This document shows, piece by piece, positions 1 to 10,600 of a stretch of 64,000 bases of DNA. The stretch is from Hyphochytrium catenoides (Eukaryota; Sar; Hyphochytriomycetes; Hyphochytriales; Hyphochytriaceae). A program made the position numbers and the translations under genes. The notes under the pieces are model-generated. The model saw nothing but the letters and a program-made list of their open reading frames with translations. It was not told where the DNA came from and searched no databases. Where the stretch lies: NCBI GenBank assembly GCA_900088475.1, contig FLMG01000154.1, positions 1 through 64,000 of the forward strand, given 5' to 3'. Position 1 is the first letter of the stretch; the number at the start of each line of letters is the position of its first letter.

Positions 1-488
1 CCATCAACGCCGGCCCAGGCAGCAGCTGACGACCACCGACCGACGAAGGAAGAAACTGATGATTGATGATGCTTCAAGATGCTTTCATTGGGCTGCTGAC
101 ACTTCCTTGGGTTGATTGTTAGCAGTAGTGGCAGAAGAACTGGTCGTGCTGCTTGAACCAAGGCTGCCTTAGTTAAGACGGGCGGCGTAGTAAGATTCCT
201 CCACAATAACAATTCGAGCGTCTGATGATTTGAAACAACATCACTCTTCATCATCAGCTGCCGCATGTACTAGTTGACAACACTGGAGACGATCCGATAA
301 CGTTGCTGCCACATCGTCATCAGCGGCTCTAGCGAGAACAAGGGATAACGCTGAAGTAAGAGCTACCTTCAGCCCTTTCTTCTCCTCATAGCAGACGGTG
401 TCTGAGGAGCTTGGTTCAATAACTCTGGATACCCTCCGCGTTGGCGTTAGTCGGCAGCTTCGAGCCTCTCCTCTCCAACAACGAAAGC
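1..488. other. Left-edge leader region without a recognised gene
   Basis: No convincing coding exon was seen in these bases. They probably hold the promoter and 5' untranslated region of the membrane-protein gene that starts at 489, but no TATA-like or other defined element could be supported. Confidence 0.3.
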
Positions 489-2138
489 ATGAATGCGGAA
501 TCTGATACTACCCTTGTCTCCGCAAGAAAAAAAGTCACTGAAAACCTCCACACCGACCTTCCAAAAGAGGAACAAACGGTGAAGGCAATTGGTGTCGTCC
601 CGCACTTAGAACAGCAGGATGACGGATATCATGGACCTGAAGAAGGCAACCAAAGCCCGCCTGACAGCCTCGCAGCGGCGGAAAGCCAACAGTCCGGAGG
701 ATGTTGCCGCCGAAGGCCACTGTGCTCTTCAAGGCTTCGACTTTGGCTATCATGGTCCTTTCTTATTATTGGCGTCATTGTGGTGCCAGTAGCACTTACT
801 GGGTGGTACGTACGGCAAGTCCTGGCCCACACTCCTGCCTGGCTGTCAATGACAGGACCCATGGCTAATGATCCGATCATATTGGACGCTATGGTCAGCA
901 AATTCAGCAGCAAGTTGCTTAACGCGACCCTTAGCCTCTCTGAAACTATTGGTGTGGATGCTGGGCTGTGTCCGCCTTGTATAGGAGTCTCCCAGCTGAT
1001 AAAGCTTGCTGTATGGCAGATAGTACGCTCTTCGCTCTTCCAGACAGCATGGATTGAAGCAAACACTTTGGCGCACAAGATCTTCGTGGCTATCCTGACT
1101 GGCAGAGCTGACCGCCTTGAAAAGGCCGCCATTATAGCTTCAGGCATGGATGGTGGTGTCCTTAATCTAAACCTCTCTTCCATCGCCCAGAGCGTGTCTA
1201 CAAAGCTAGAAGAGCGCGGCTTTCGGAATGGCTCTTTGCTGGTAAGGGCGGTAGATTGGGTAGCACCTCTGGCAAACTCTACGACTCTGAAATCAAGCCA
1301 GGATGCCTTCAACGCTGCGATGAAGGCAACAGAAGCTGTGATCGCCCTTGGCGTCCTGCTTTTTGTCATTGCTTTGGTGCTGGCCCCTAATCGATGGCAG
1401 GGGGCAGAGAGAGGACTGCTGGCTGTCGCCTTCGGGAGCGCGATCATCGCTATACTATGTGGCATCATCTATATCGCAGAAGTGGACTTCCTGCATAGTA
1501 GTCTAGGTACTGCTGCTTCCATGCGTATCCAGTACTGGTTACTCTTGCCCCTATCGAGAACAGCTGCGACACTCTATTTGGTGATGGCCGGAGTCTACCT
1601 TCTCCTCGTGGTCTTCGGCTATCCATTGCTAAGTCGATATGTGATGGCGAAGAAGAGCAGCGAGGAGGCGGCCTTGCAGTCAGAAGCCGATCGACTATCC
1701 TCCCTGGGACACCGTAATGAGAGACAGCCGTGGCTCGTGCGTCTCTCTAAGCATGCTTTTGAGTTTGCTATCACTGGGGTGCTGATCCTAGGAGCTGTCC
1801 TTGTCCTGCTCAGTCCTCCCACCAAAGAGCAGTTTGAGAGACTACTAGAGGCTCTTGCATGCTACTTGGCTCTCATCCTCATTCTTGTGATAGCTGGACG
1901 TGTGTGGCCCTCGGTGGTCGCCTGGTGGAGGAAAAGGAAACAGGAGCAGAAGAGCCAGGAGGAGGAAGCCAAGGTGGACGGAGAAGGTGGCAAGGGGCCA
2001 TTTATGAGCTTCGCAGAGGACAAGGAGAATGAGGCAGTGCTACGAAGCAGCCAGGACCGGGATCAGAATAGGGCTGATCGGACCAAGCTAAATAATCCCG
2101 AGAACCAGGGCGACGCTGTCGCTCTTATGTCACTATGA
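489..2138 (+). CDS. Multi-pass membrane protein resembling an actinobacterial integral membrane family; intronless
   Basis: A single uninterrupted frame of 549 residues from the first in-frame ATG at 489; a longer reading from 441 would need a non-ATG start. The first ~80 residues are polar, followed by a Cys/Arg-rich patch and a membrane segment at about 85-107. A ~170-residue loop follows, with several N-glycosylation-type sites (NATL, NLSS, NGSL, NSTT). Further hydrophobic segments lie near 281-299, 309-331, 360-380, 425-442 and 455-475. The tail is charged. The loop pattern F..AW.EAN..AHK..VAILTG, then GVLNLNLSS, then KLEERGF, and the later APNRWQGAERG before a membrane segment, resemble a family I know from actinobacterial membrane proteins. 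That assignment is from memory. Lack of introns beside intron-rich genes fits lateral transfer. The biochemical role is unknown. Confidence 0.75.
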   Translation: MNAESDTTLVSARKKVTENLHTDLPKEEQTVKAIGVVPHLEQQDDGYHGPEEGNQSPPDSLAAAESQQSGGCCRRRPLCSSRLRLWLSWSFLIIGVIVVPVALTGWYVRQVLAHTPAWLSMTGPMANDPIILDAMVSKFSSKLLNATLSLSETIGVDAGLCPPCIGVSQLIKLAVWQIVRSSLFQTAWIEANTLAHKIFVAILTGRADRLEKAAIIASGMDGGVLNLNLSSIAQSVSTKLEERGFRNGSLLVRAVDWVAPLANSTTLKSSQDAFNAAMKATEAVIALGVLLFVIALVLAPNRWQGAERGLLAVAFGSAIIAILCGIIYIAEVDFLHSSLGTAASMRIQYWLLLPLSRTAATLYLVMAGVYLLLVVFGYPLLSRYVMAKKSSEEAALQSEADRLSSLGHRNERQPWLVRLSKHAFEFAITGVLILGAVLVLLSPPTKEQFERLLEALACYLALILILVIAGRVWPSVVAWWRKRKQEQKSQEEEAKVDGEGGKGPFMSFAEDKENEAVLRSSQDRDQNRADRTKLNNPENQGDAVALMSL

Positions 2139-2788
2139 CGTAGGAGCAGGTCTCTCCGTCCAACGAACATAGCTTCCCTTCCTCCTCTCTGATCTCTAAG
2201 TCCTAATTCCGTCCTCCGGAGCTGCAGGCAAGAGATGTAGGCGTGCTCAAGTGCATGCACTCTTCTGTCAGACCTAAGTAGTAGCGGCAGCACCAAGCCA
2301 CTTCTCCAGGCCAAACTGCTGGCAAAAGGGAGGGCTACTTCTCAACTAAGTAACTCAATGGCATTGCTATCAATCAGGCTATGTTTCTATCGTCACCCCT
2401 TGAGTCAGCTGCACTAAGCCCATTCATGGTCAAGCGTGCTGAGAAGTGTCGCAGTGTCGAGGATCTTTATAGTCACAGCTTTTGCTCTTCTAGGAGCTTC
2501 CAAGGTGACGATAGAAGCCTAGAATAGATTCATAGCGCCGAATCTGAAGAAAATAGATTAGGCTATATAGCGATAAGACCGAAACTAAATGTACGATGAC
2601 AACAGAATCTGTAAGGTTAATTTAGGATGAGGTCATGATGAGGTCATGATGTACTTCGTCGATCGCCCATCATCCTTACTTCAAGAGAACACGAGGCTCA
2701 TCAATCGTTGAGCACGGAGCTGCGGCACAGAAGGTGTTGCAGGGCGTGTCAAACCGCTAGGGAGGAGCACAGGCTCAACGCTGTTAGG
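2139..2788. other. Intergenic region
   Basis: This spacer between the membrane protein and the F-box gene contains no supported gene. Near 2626-2652 a short motif (gatgaggtcat) is repeated twice in tandem. The upper part may be the promoter of the F-box gene. Confidence 0.3.
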
Positions 2789-5700
2789 ATGCATGCGGCT
2801 GGGAAGACCAACGACCGGAAGAGACAGCGGCAAGAGTCTTCTTTTGCAGTCTTGACTGCCGTTCCTCTTGAGCTCTTGGTCAAGATCTTTGAAGCCTGTG
2901 ACTTGAGCTCCCTTCGGGCTGTTGCTTGCTGCTCTGCGTATTGTTATCATTTCCTCCATGACAATGAGGATGTCTGGCGCAAGGTATTCCTGGCAAGCAC
3001 GAAACACAAAGAGGCCATGCCGACACGCGGAGAGCTGCAGAAAATTGGTTGTGAGGTGCGTGACAGCCCATCTTTACCGACAGACAGTGGCAAAGAAGAG
3101 AAGAAGGGCCACGTGCAAGGGCTTAGATTACGCTTTTAACCACTAAGCGGTGAGCAGAGGGCAAAACAGAGAGAAAAGATATGGAAGGTGAACAAGGAAG
3201 GATAGCGTGCTAATAAGAGCCGCCCTAGAACCACAAAGAGCAGAAAGACGAGGAAAAAGGCTGCTTGGTAGTCCCCCAGAGGAAGACTATCAGAGGCAAC
3301 AAGGGTTAGAATAGAGGCCAAAGGACGTTAACGCCAGCAGTATATATATCAACCCCTGACCTGCCTCTCGTTCCCTCCCTTTCGGCCTATAGGAGGAGGA
3401 TATCGACTATCGCAAGCTCTACTTTGAGCTAGCATCAACCACACGGTGGCTGGGTGTCAAGAACTACCTCTGTCTAGATAAAAAGAGTTCCAAGCTTCAG
3501 GTGCGGGGTCGTGGGGCAACCTGTATGGACGTCTTGGACCGAGTAGTAGCTGTCGGAACAGAGGTGACGCAGTAGCACAGGTTGCTTGCAATCTCCACGC
3601 TTTATGTGCAGTCTCCAAGAGCTTTTGGGATCACTGACTCTGGCTTTATCATCCTTTTCGACAAAGCTCTTCCTCTTTCAAATTACCTTATCACACTTTA
3701 TCCTTCCTCGTTGGTCTATTGTCTAGTTCCTACAGCGATGCTGTCCGGTCGTTTCTCAGCCTCACCTTTTGTCGCCCAGAGCATTTCTCTACGTGAATAT
3801 TCCTTCCCGCCAAAGCTTCAGCTTTTGTCGGAAGACTGATGTATCGGCGCTGATTCCATGTCAGGGAGGCGAAGTCTTTCTTTGGGAAGATCTCCGTCTG
3901 GATAGAGGGAGCACTTTCTCACAAGATGCGAAGAGGAGGGGAGACATTTCCGCAACGCATAGGGCCTACCTAGGAACCGCACCAGTACGTCTTAGTACTT
4001 ACCGAGTATTGATTCTCCAATCACTATCTTGCAGGGACACTGCCCATTAAACTCTCTTCTTTACTCTGTACGCTTCCTTTTGGCGCTCGTTTGGATCGTC
4101 GTCCACAAAACTTTCGCTCCTTCCGCCTCCTCTCTCCGAACAGCTCGGCCTCTAAGCCACTCCTTGAACCTCATCGATCTGGACTAGGACTCTGCCGCTC
4201 CTTCGCCTCACTTTTTGCACACTGACGGATTGACCTCGTCCCTATATTGCTTCTCATGCTTCTCCAGCTCCAGCAAGTCCATTTAAACCGTCACACAGTG
4301 CTCTGCGTGGCGTCCGATGGACTTGTGCACGTGCTGAGTCGTCCTCCAAACTTTCGCCTGTTACGGCGTTTAAACCTTCACTGCAATGTCATTGGCCTGG
4401 CCCAGCGAGAGGACTGTCTGTTCTTTCTAACGCCAGACATGCAGACTTTGGACAGAAATGGTGCCAGGATTGCTGTCTATGACCTGTAAGCAGGTGACCG
4501 ATTAAGGTGTACAGCGTAACGAAGGCTCACTTTCTCTGTCCTTCCTATTGGCCTTCTCCACTGTTTAGTTACTCCGGCTCAAGACTCTATGACTTTTGTT
4601 GCGAAAGCGCAGTCGGTATTGTGTGTGGGACGGGTGTCTTTAGTCCATCTGTGGTCCTTGTGGGAGGGGAGAAGTCTGGAGGAGAAGCCCTAATCCATTT
4701 TGAGGCGGTCAGCCGGGAGGCAGGTGAAAGCTCTAGCTGGGCCTCTGCCAACTGTCAAGCGAGTGGAAATCCGATACAAATCGGGGCAGGACGGATTGTC
4801 TCTTTCCGCTCCTTAGTTTGCGAGTCGACTGGCTCCACGCTCCTGGTAGTCGCTACGCTGGAAAGGGAGGTTCTCGGGATAAGTCTTGAAAGTAAGCAGC
4901 ATGTCCATCTCTCTACCTTATTGTCAACATGGTTCCGTGTCTTTGCCTTCATTACTTTTTGTCAAGCTCGCTCTAGATAACCCTTCGATCGCTCATAACC
5001 ACTATGATCATTACTCCTTCTTGCTCGTTTCTCCCTCCTCTTCCTCTGAGTCGCTCCTGCGCTTGGCTCCTTTGCTCTTGATCTGTCCTCTATACATCTC
5101 AGGCCCTCTATCTCTTGCGTACCCATCTGTGCATCTATTGGTCTATTACACTGGCTATGTTGGCTCACTATATTGTGTCCTGAGTTAGATTGACCCATTT
5201 TCTTTCTCAATACCCCGCCTTTTCAGCCTACCAGCCGCTGTTTAGGTTCGCACAGCCCACCCGAGGCGTACTTGCCGACCTCTTGGGCTCGCTTGTCCTA
5301 CTTCCCCGTCTTGGGTTCCTAATGATGGTCAGAGAAAGAAGCTTCGTAGAGTTGCTCGTGGTCCGTTTGCAAGCAAACCTCAATAGAAAGCCAGAGCGAA
5401 GGAGGGCTCCACCCTCACAAGCTGCTCCGTCATTCTCAGGCCAATGGGGGAAGGAGGGACAAGGGCAGTCTCCCAGGAATGGACTACGTCCTCCACCTCA
5501 GCTTGTGCGTCGTTTGGACCTTTCAAGCGCAGTGCAGGACATTCGGTTCTATGGTCGTGGCACTTTGGTCTTGTGTCGCTTTCTTAATGGATCAGTAGCA
5601 GCTGTTAACTTGTCAGACAGTGGCGACCGGCGCATCATGCAGCTCAAAGAGTCATTGCAGGTGGCGTTGGCAGGAGAATAACGCAGTCTGTCTGTGGCTC

Positions 5701-6440
5701 TTGGATGTAAAATAAAAGTTTCAGCCTTGTACACAGAGCCTTGCTGTCTACTATCACACAGAAAAACTCCTTACTGGTTATCGCTCTCTTCAAGCCTGTC
5801 CCTCCTCCTTCTTCGCCTGTACTCTTCTTCTAGATGTGAATCATGGGCGCCCTCTACATCAGGGTCCAGCATCCCACATCTATAGCTCCGTTCCTGTACA
5901 TTCTCTAATCTCTGGATCCTCTTTCACTTGTAAGTGAGTGTCTACTTTGTCCTGGTCGTCGTTCTCGCCTTGATTTGGTCGTTCCACCTGTCCCGCTCTT
6001 CGTCCGTGAACTCCGTCGTAATGGTAGACTTGTTTCGATCATGGCGCCACCAAGCGTAAGCAATACTACCCGCGAACACCCACGCGGCAGCCCTGGTAGA
6101 AGATGCCCATTGATAAGGGACTGTGTGCGAAAGAGAGAAAGCTCCAGGACAGCACGAGCGCAGCTTGCGGACCTATTCTGTCCTAGATGAGTTGTTCCTA
6201 CCTGAATGCAGGGGAGCTATCAGTTCGCAGTCTCTTCAAGAGTTTGTCCATTGTCTGCAGTCAACTGCCGTTCACTGCGTCCGCCTTGCCACCCACGACG
6301 TGTCGGTCTCTTTCTCTGTTGACGTTGTCCTACTTACTGTCTTTGTCAAAGCGCAGCGGGCCAAGTACTCGATAGTCAGGATCCGTTCTGCAATTCACCA
6401 GAGCTGGCATGCAAGCGGGCAGGTGATGGTGTTGGCATAG
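2789..6440 (+). CDS. F-box protein with beta-propeller-like C-terminal region; multi-exon
   Basis: Probable SCF ubiquitin-ligase substrate adaptor. Exon 1 (2789-3055) encodes a basic leader and an F-box: VPLELLVKIFEACDL, a Cys/Ala core, then NEDVWRKVF. Intron 1 (3056-3392) joins exon 2, which reads DYRKLYFELASTTRWLGV. Later exons look like propeller blades: VAVGTE joined to GGEVFLWEDLR at 3865; HTVLCVASDGLVHVL at about 4280; SRLYDFCCESAVGIVCGTG at about 4580; and DIRFYGRGTLVLCRFLNGSVAAVNL at about 5540. A further exon at 5857-5929 (HIYSSVPVHSLISGSS) ends at a strong GTAAGTGA donor. If the donor at 5659 is not used, the frame stops at 5681. Exons between 5930 and the stop at 6440 are uncertain. 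The start is the first ATG in frame with the F-box. Substrate unknown. Confidence 0.6.
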
Positions 6441-6494
6441 ATCGGAGGAGGCGAAGAGGACGGTAACTGGGAAAGAGGGGTAAAATAGAAGAGA

Positions 6495-6612
6495 GGGAGA
6501 GAGAGAGAGAGAGAAAGAAAGAGAGAGAGAGTGCGAAAGAGAGAGAGAGAACAAGGAAGAGAGACAGCGACTGAGAGAAAGAGAAAGGAGAAGAGAGAGA
6601 GAGAGAAAGGAG

Positions 6613-6646
<34 letters not shown>

Positions 6647-6692
6647 AGAGAGAGAGAGAGACCCAGAGAGAGAGAGAGACAGAGAGTGGACA
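6495..6692. repeat. GA-rich microsatellite
   Basis: About 200 bases of imperfect (GA)n with AAG interruptions on the plus strand. It lies just after the F-box gene. The long Ser/Leu reading frames here are products of the repeat, not genes. Confidence 0.9.
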
Positions 6693-7620
6693 ATTCTGAT
6701 TGAGGGCAAGAGAACGAAGCCTGTCCTTTGTCTTTTGTCTTTGGTGATGACCTGCTTGAGAAAAGAGAAGAAGTTCCAAACAACAAATAACCAAGGACCA
6801 AGGAGAGTTTCTTCATCATCAGAAGGATAACTACTGTTTAGATTACTGTAGGGGATCCTTGTCTCGCGAATAAGACGTGACAAATTGAATCATATACCCT
6901 TAAAACAGGTAATATATTCTGTATCCAAGTTTTGTTGACATGCGAGAGAAACCTGCACTAAACAATATAGCTATCCATAATAACCTTCTATAGACACCAT
7001 ACATTCTGAATCCAGCGGGGTTTAGAGGTTCCCCAGAATAAGAAGCGGCACCCGAAAACGACCGCTTGCTGGAGGGACTAATAATCCAGGTCAAGGCAAA
7101 TGATGAAGCGTTGCGATCAGTTTCTTAGCTTCTTAGAGCTTTGCTGCAGCTTTTTGCTGCCGCGTCTGCACTATGAGAGAGCGAGAGAGCTCTACTAGCG
7201 GCTCGGGATGGGATGCTAGCGTGACTGTCAGCTCCTCACTCCTCACTATAAAGACGCAGCTACAAGGCATCGAGCTCCAGAAGATCACTCTTGGATGATG
7301 GAAGAAGCTCAGAGGAGGGGATGCCTACTCTTTGCTGCTCCATCAGAAGAGTGGGAGTCAAAGACGGTACGTGGTATGGTATAGTACGGGTGACCTCTCT
7401 CAAAAGCGTTGCGTCTGCCTATAAGCTCGCATCTCAGGGCGGTCATGATGCGTCTCTTCTGGCTTTTGTCCGGGAAATGACACTTCTTTCTGCGCCTCTA
7501 TCAAGATCTAGCTTGAAGAACTTTTCTCGTCTTGCGCTGATTGGAAACTAGAGTAGTAGGTAAGGACTTCCGGGATGGACGCGTATGACAAGCAGGCTTG
7601 GACATCAAAACGGTCTGAGT
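6693..7620. other. Spacer, possibly with 5' exons of the following giant gene
   Basis: Mostly without recognisable coding sequence. A possible leading exon begins with ATG at 7296 (MEEAQRRGCLLFAAP) and ends at a GTACGT donor. A second piece at about 7438-7551 (HDASLLAFVREMTLLSAPLS) can be joined in frame but runs into a TAG. These may be upstream exons of the giant gene or a tiny separate gene; I could not decide. Confidence 0.25.
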
Positions 7621-10600
7621 ATGGCCGATGGAGCGGGAGAGACAGCTATTGATCATCAGATCTTGGCAGCTGCCTCTGGTGATGTGAAGGCTGCATCACT
7701 AGCTTGGACGGGGTAGGCTGATGGGATTGAGATCCGCCAACAGGAAGAGTCGGTTGGACACTGGGGCCTGCGCGCTGCAGGCTATGGGCGGTTTCTCTCT
7801 TTCGATAACTCTCTTCTTCAATCTCATTGTCCACTACCCCGACAGTTCCCTGTCTCATCATCACATTTGTCCTTAGTGTCATCGCGGTCCTACCTCTTGC
7901 TTTCTCCTCTTTCTATCCTCACCCATCCCGGATCCCCCGCCTCAAGGCATATTAGCTTCTCAAGCCATTGAAAAAAGAGCAGAGATGGTGAAGCTCACTG
8001 CGCTCCTTTCCTTCTCCTCTTCGTCTCCAAACGCAAAAAGCTCAACTCCCAGTACCTCTGCTGAGGGGGAAAAGAGAGATGAGACAGTTCAAAGCCAACA
8101 AACGAAGGACGAGAAGTTTGGTATTTCAACCAAGAAGACGGAGCAAGCAACAACGGAGGAGACGCAAAAGATGGCTGGGATCGGAGAAGCATCAGGTGGA
8201 GGAAGAAAACAGAGTCTCCTACCGAGCGGCGTCCCTTCAGACAGTGAGGAGGAGAGCAGCAGCAGTGAAGACGACGACAGCAGCAGTGAGAGTGATGAGG
8301 TGGATAGCAAAGGGAGGAAGAACCAGAAAAGCAAAGAAAGAAAAGGAAAGGGGGGGAAGGAAGATAGCACCTTTGGTCCTCCTCGAGGCTCCGTGTTGGA
8401 CTTCATCTTGCCGTCTAGCCGCACTCCTGAGAAGGCTGCAAGACAGGCAAAGCAGCGGAAGCGCCTGGACGTCAGCATCTCAGACTACGCGGGCAGGGTA
8501 TGTCTTCCTACTATCTCACGCTCTCCCACCCTTCCCCCATCCTTTCCGATGCTGTGCTGCCAGTGTTCGCCGACTCGCTGCTGAACTAACATCGAGCCCT
8601 AGGCTTACTCCCTTACAGCGCTGACTCCACTACACTTCTGTTGCCTCTTTTCGCCGTCACGACGGCACGGGCTCCTGTAGCCTCGTTGCTTCCCAAATCT
8701 ATCTCTCGCTTGATTATTGTTCAGCCTCTGTTCATCTGTTACTCTTCTCGTCTGCTCCTTCTCTCACTCCCTCTCTGCTCTTTTCATCTCTCTGTCCGTT
8801 CTCTAGCATTGCCCTCCGCTTTCCTTCCCAAAGTCGATGCTTGTCTAATCTTCTTGTCTCTGCTGCCCTCACTCCCTTATATCTTCGACCTACAGCTAAG
8901 CCCACAAGAACTATTTAACAAATTTGACGCTGATGGATCAGGGCAAATTGACTTCAAAGAGTTCTCCGCTATGGTGGGACGAAGGGAGGGCTTCTATGGT
9001 CTTCCTTCTTCTTCCTGGTTACGACTACGAATGCTACGTACTAGGGAACACCTGTATAATAGCGACGTCTGTTTGCTCCTTTGCTCTCGTGCTGTCCCTT
9101 TCGATTAGACTTTGCTATTTATCCCGCACCACTCCTCCATCCTTGCCTGTTTTGGTCTTTTGCAGCTCGAAGAACTAGGGCTAGAGCTGCCTGAACTAAA
9201 GAGGAAGCGATACTTCAAGGTACATAATACTAATAGGCCTTACTTGTCTCCTTCCACTTGACGTTCCATCGCTCTTTATCAGAATTTCTTGACCGCTCGA
9301 TGCTTCCAGGGTTATCTTGGGACGTCCTCTAGAGCAATAATACTGATCTTTATCGTCTAACAATTATCCGACATTCTTCCTCCTCCTTTCTATCTTTTTA
9401 TTTCTTCTCTCTTTCTCTCTCCTTTTTTGCTCCCGTCTCTCCTTCTTCTGCTCAGTAACGTTGGCTCATTCATCATCTCCTTTTTTTGGTCCTCATAAGA
9501 TCGCCAACCGCGATCCTTCAGGCAGCACAGGCCTCGACATCATTGACTTCCAGATGGTGCTTTACATGTGTGACCCTTACAAGGGCAATCCCTACGGCTT
9601 CAGTCCACCCAACTTCAATGGTTTCTCAGCAATCTTGTCCTTAGCACTTCTTCCCACTCCCTCACCTTCTGGACTTGTACGGCCGTCCGTGCCATTTTTA
9701 TAAAGTTCATTATAACTCTCTCCTTCCCCGTTCAGAACCGATTCCAGCAGCTCAGCTCCTCCTCGTCGCGAGATCTCGTTCTCGGGCATCTCAGAATTCA
9801 ACGGCCTCTTGCCCATTTGCTTGTCTCAGTTGTCTACCCACTCCATGCATTCGCAGTCTCTTTCAGAGCTTCCTAAGTTGTGTGCATCATCTTTCATACG
9901 TGATCGTCTGACATTGATCCTGGTCGCAGGCCCAAGGGATGCCTTCTTCATTGCTGACTTTGACGGCGGAGGCTCTATCACCGAGGATGAGTTTGCGGTA
10001 AGCACCAAAAATATGAGACAGTCTGTTGATACCTCCCACAAGAAGGCCGGGACGACGGAGGAAGCAAGGGAAAAAACGCATGGCTTTTGAATAATTAGAA
10101 GGCATGACAACACTTTGATCTTGTCAGGATGCTATGGAGGTGCTGGGCTTTAGGCTAGAGGACGAAGAACAAGAGAAAGTCTTCAAGCGATACGATGAGG
10201 ATGGTATGGATACGATCTACATGGCCCGAAGCCTCCACTCTTCCTTATCAATAATTCCGCGTGTGTCTGGTGATTTTTACCACAGTGGATGCTTCTCTCT
10301 CTACCGTGGTCTCTTCTGACTGAGGCTACGGTTCGTTCTAGAGTGCATGGTGGTGCAGTTTTTCTTCTCGGGAGTGTTGTTGTCGGTCTCAAAATAGCAA
10401 ACTTGTCGCTATTACTATTATCTCTGTGGCACGGTGGGCGGCCAGCTCCCTGAATCCTACTCTGGCATGGACAGATTCACCTAAATCAGCACTTTGTCGT
10501 GTCTTCTGTCTCCGTGTTTATGCGTGGACTCGTTGCTGGTGCAAATAGGGAGTGGAAGTATAGAGTACAAAGAGTTCAAGAACATGTGGTAAGAAGAACG

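Noticed and set aside
629-1468. A 279-residue minus-strand frame opposite the membrane protein
   Set aside because: It is the complement of a clearly coding membrane-protein frame and shows no domain.
6330-6883. Long minus-strand Ser/Leu-rich frames of 147-162 residues
   Set aside because: They are translations of the GA/CT microsatellite in several frames, with no domain and no independent coding signal.
8079-8624. A 181-residue Arg-rich plus-strand frame
   Set aside because: It overlaps the acidic Ser-rich exon of the giant gene in another frame; that exon reads into a sensible donor and continues in phase.
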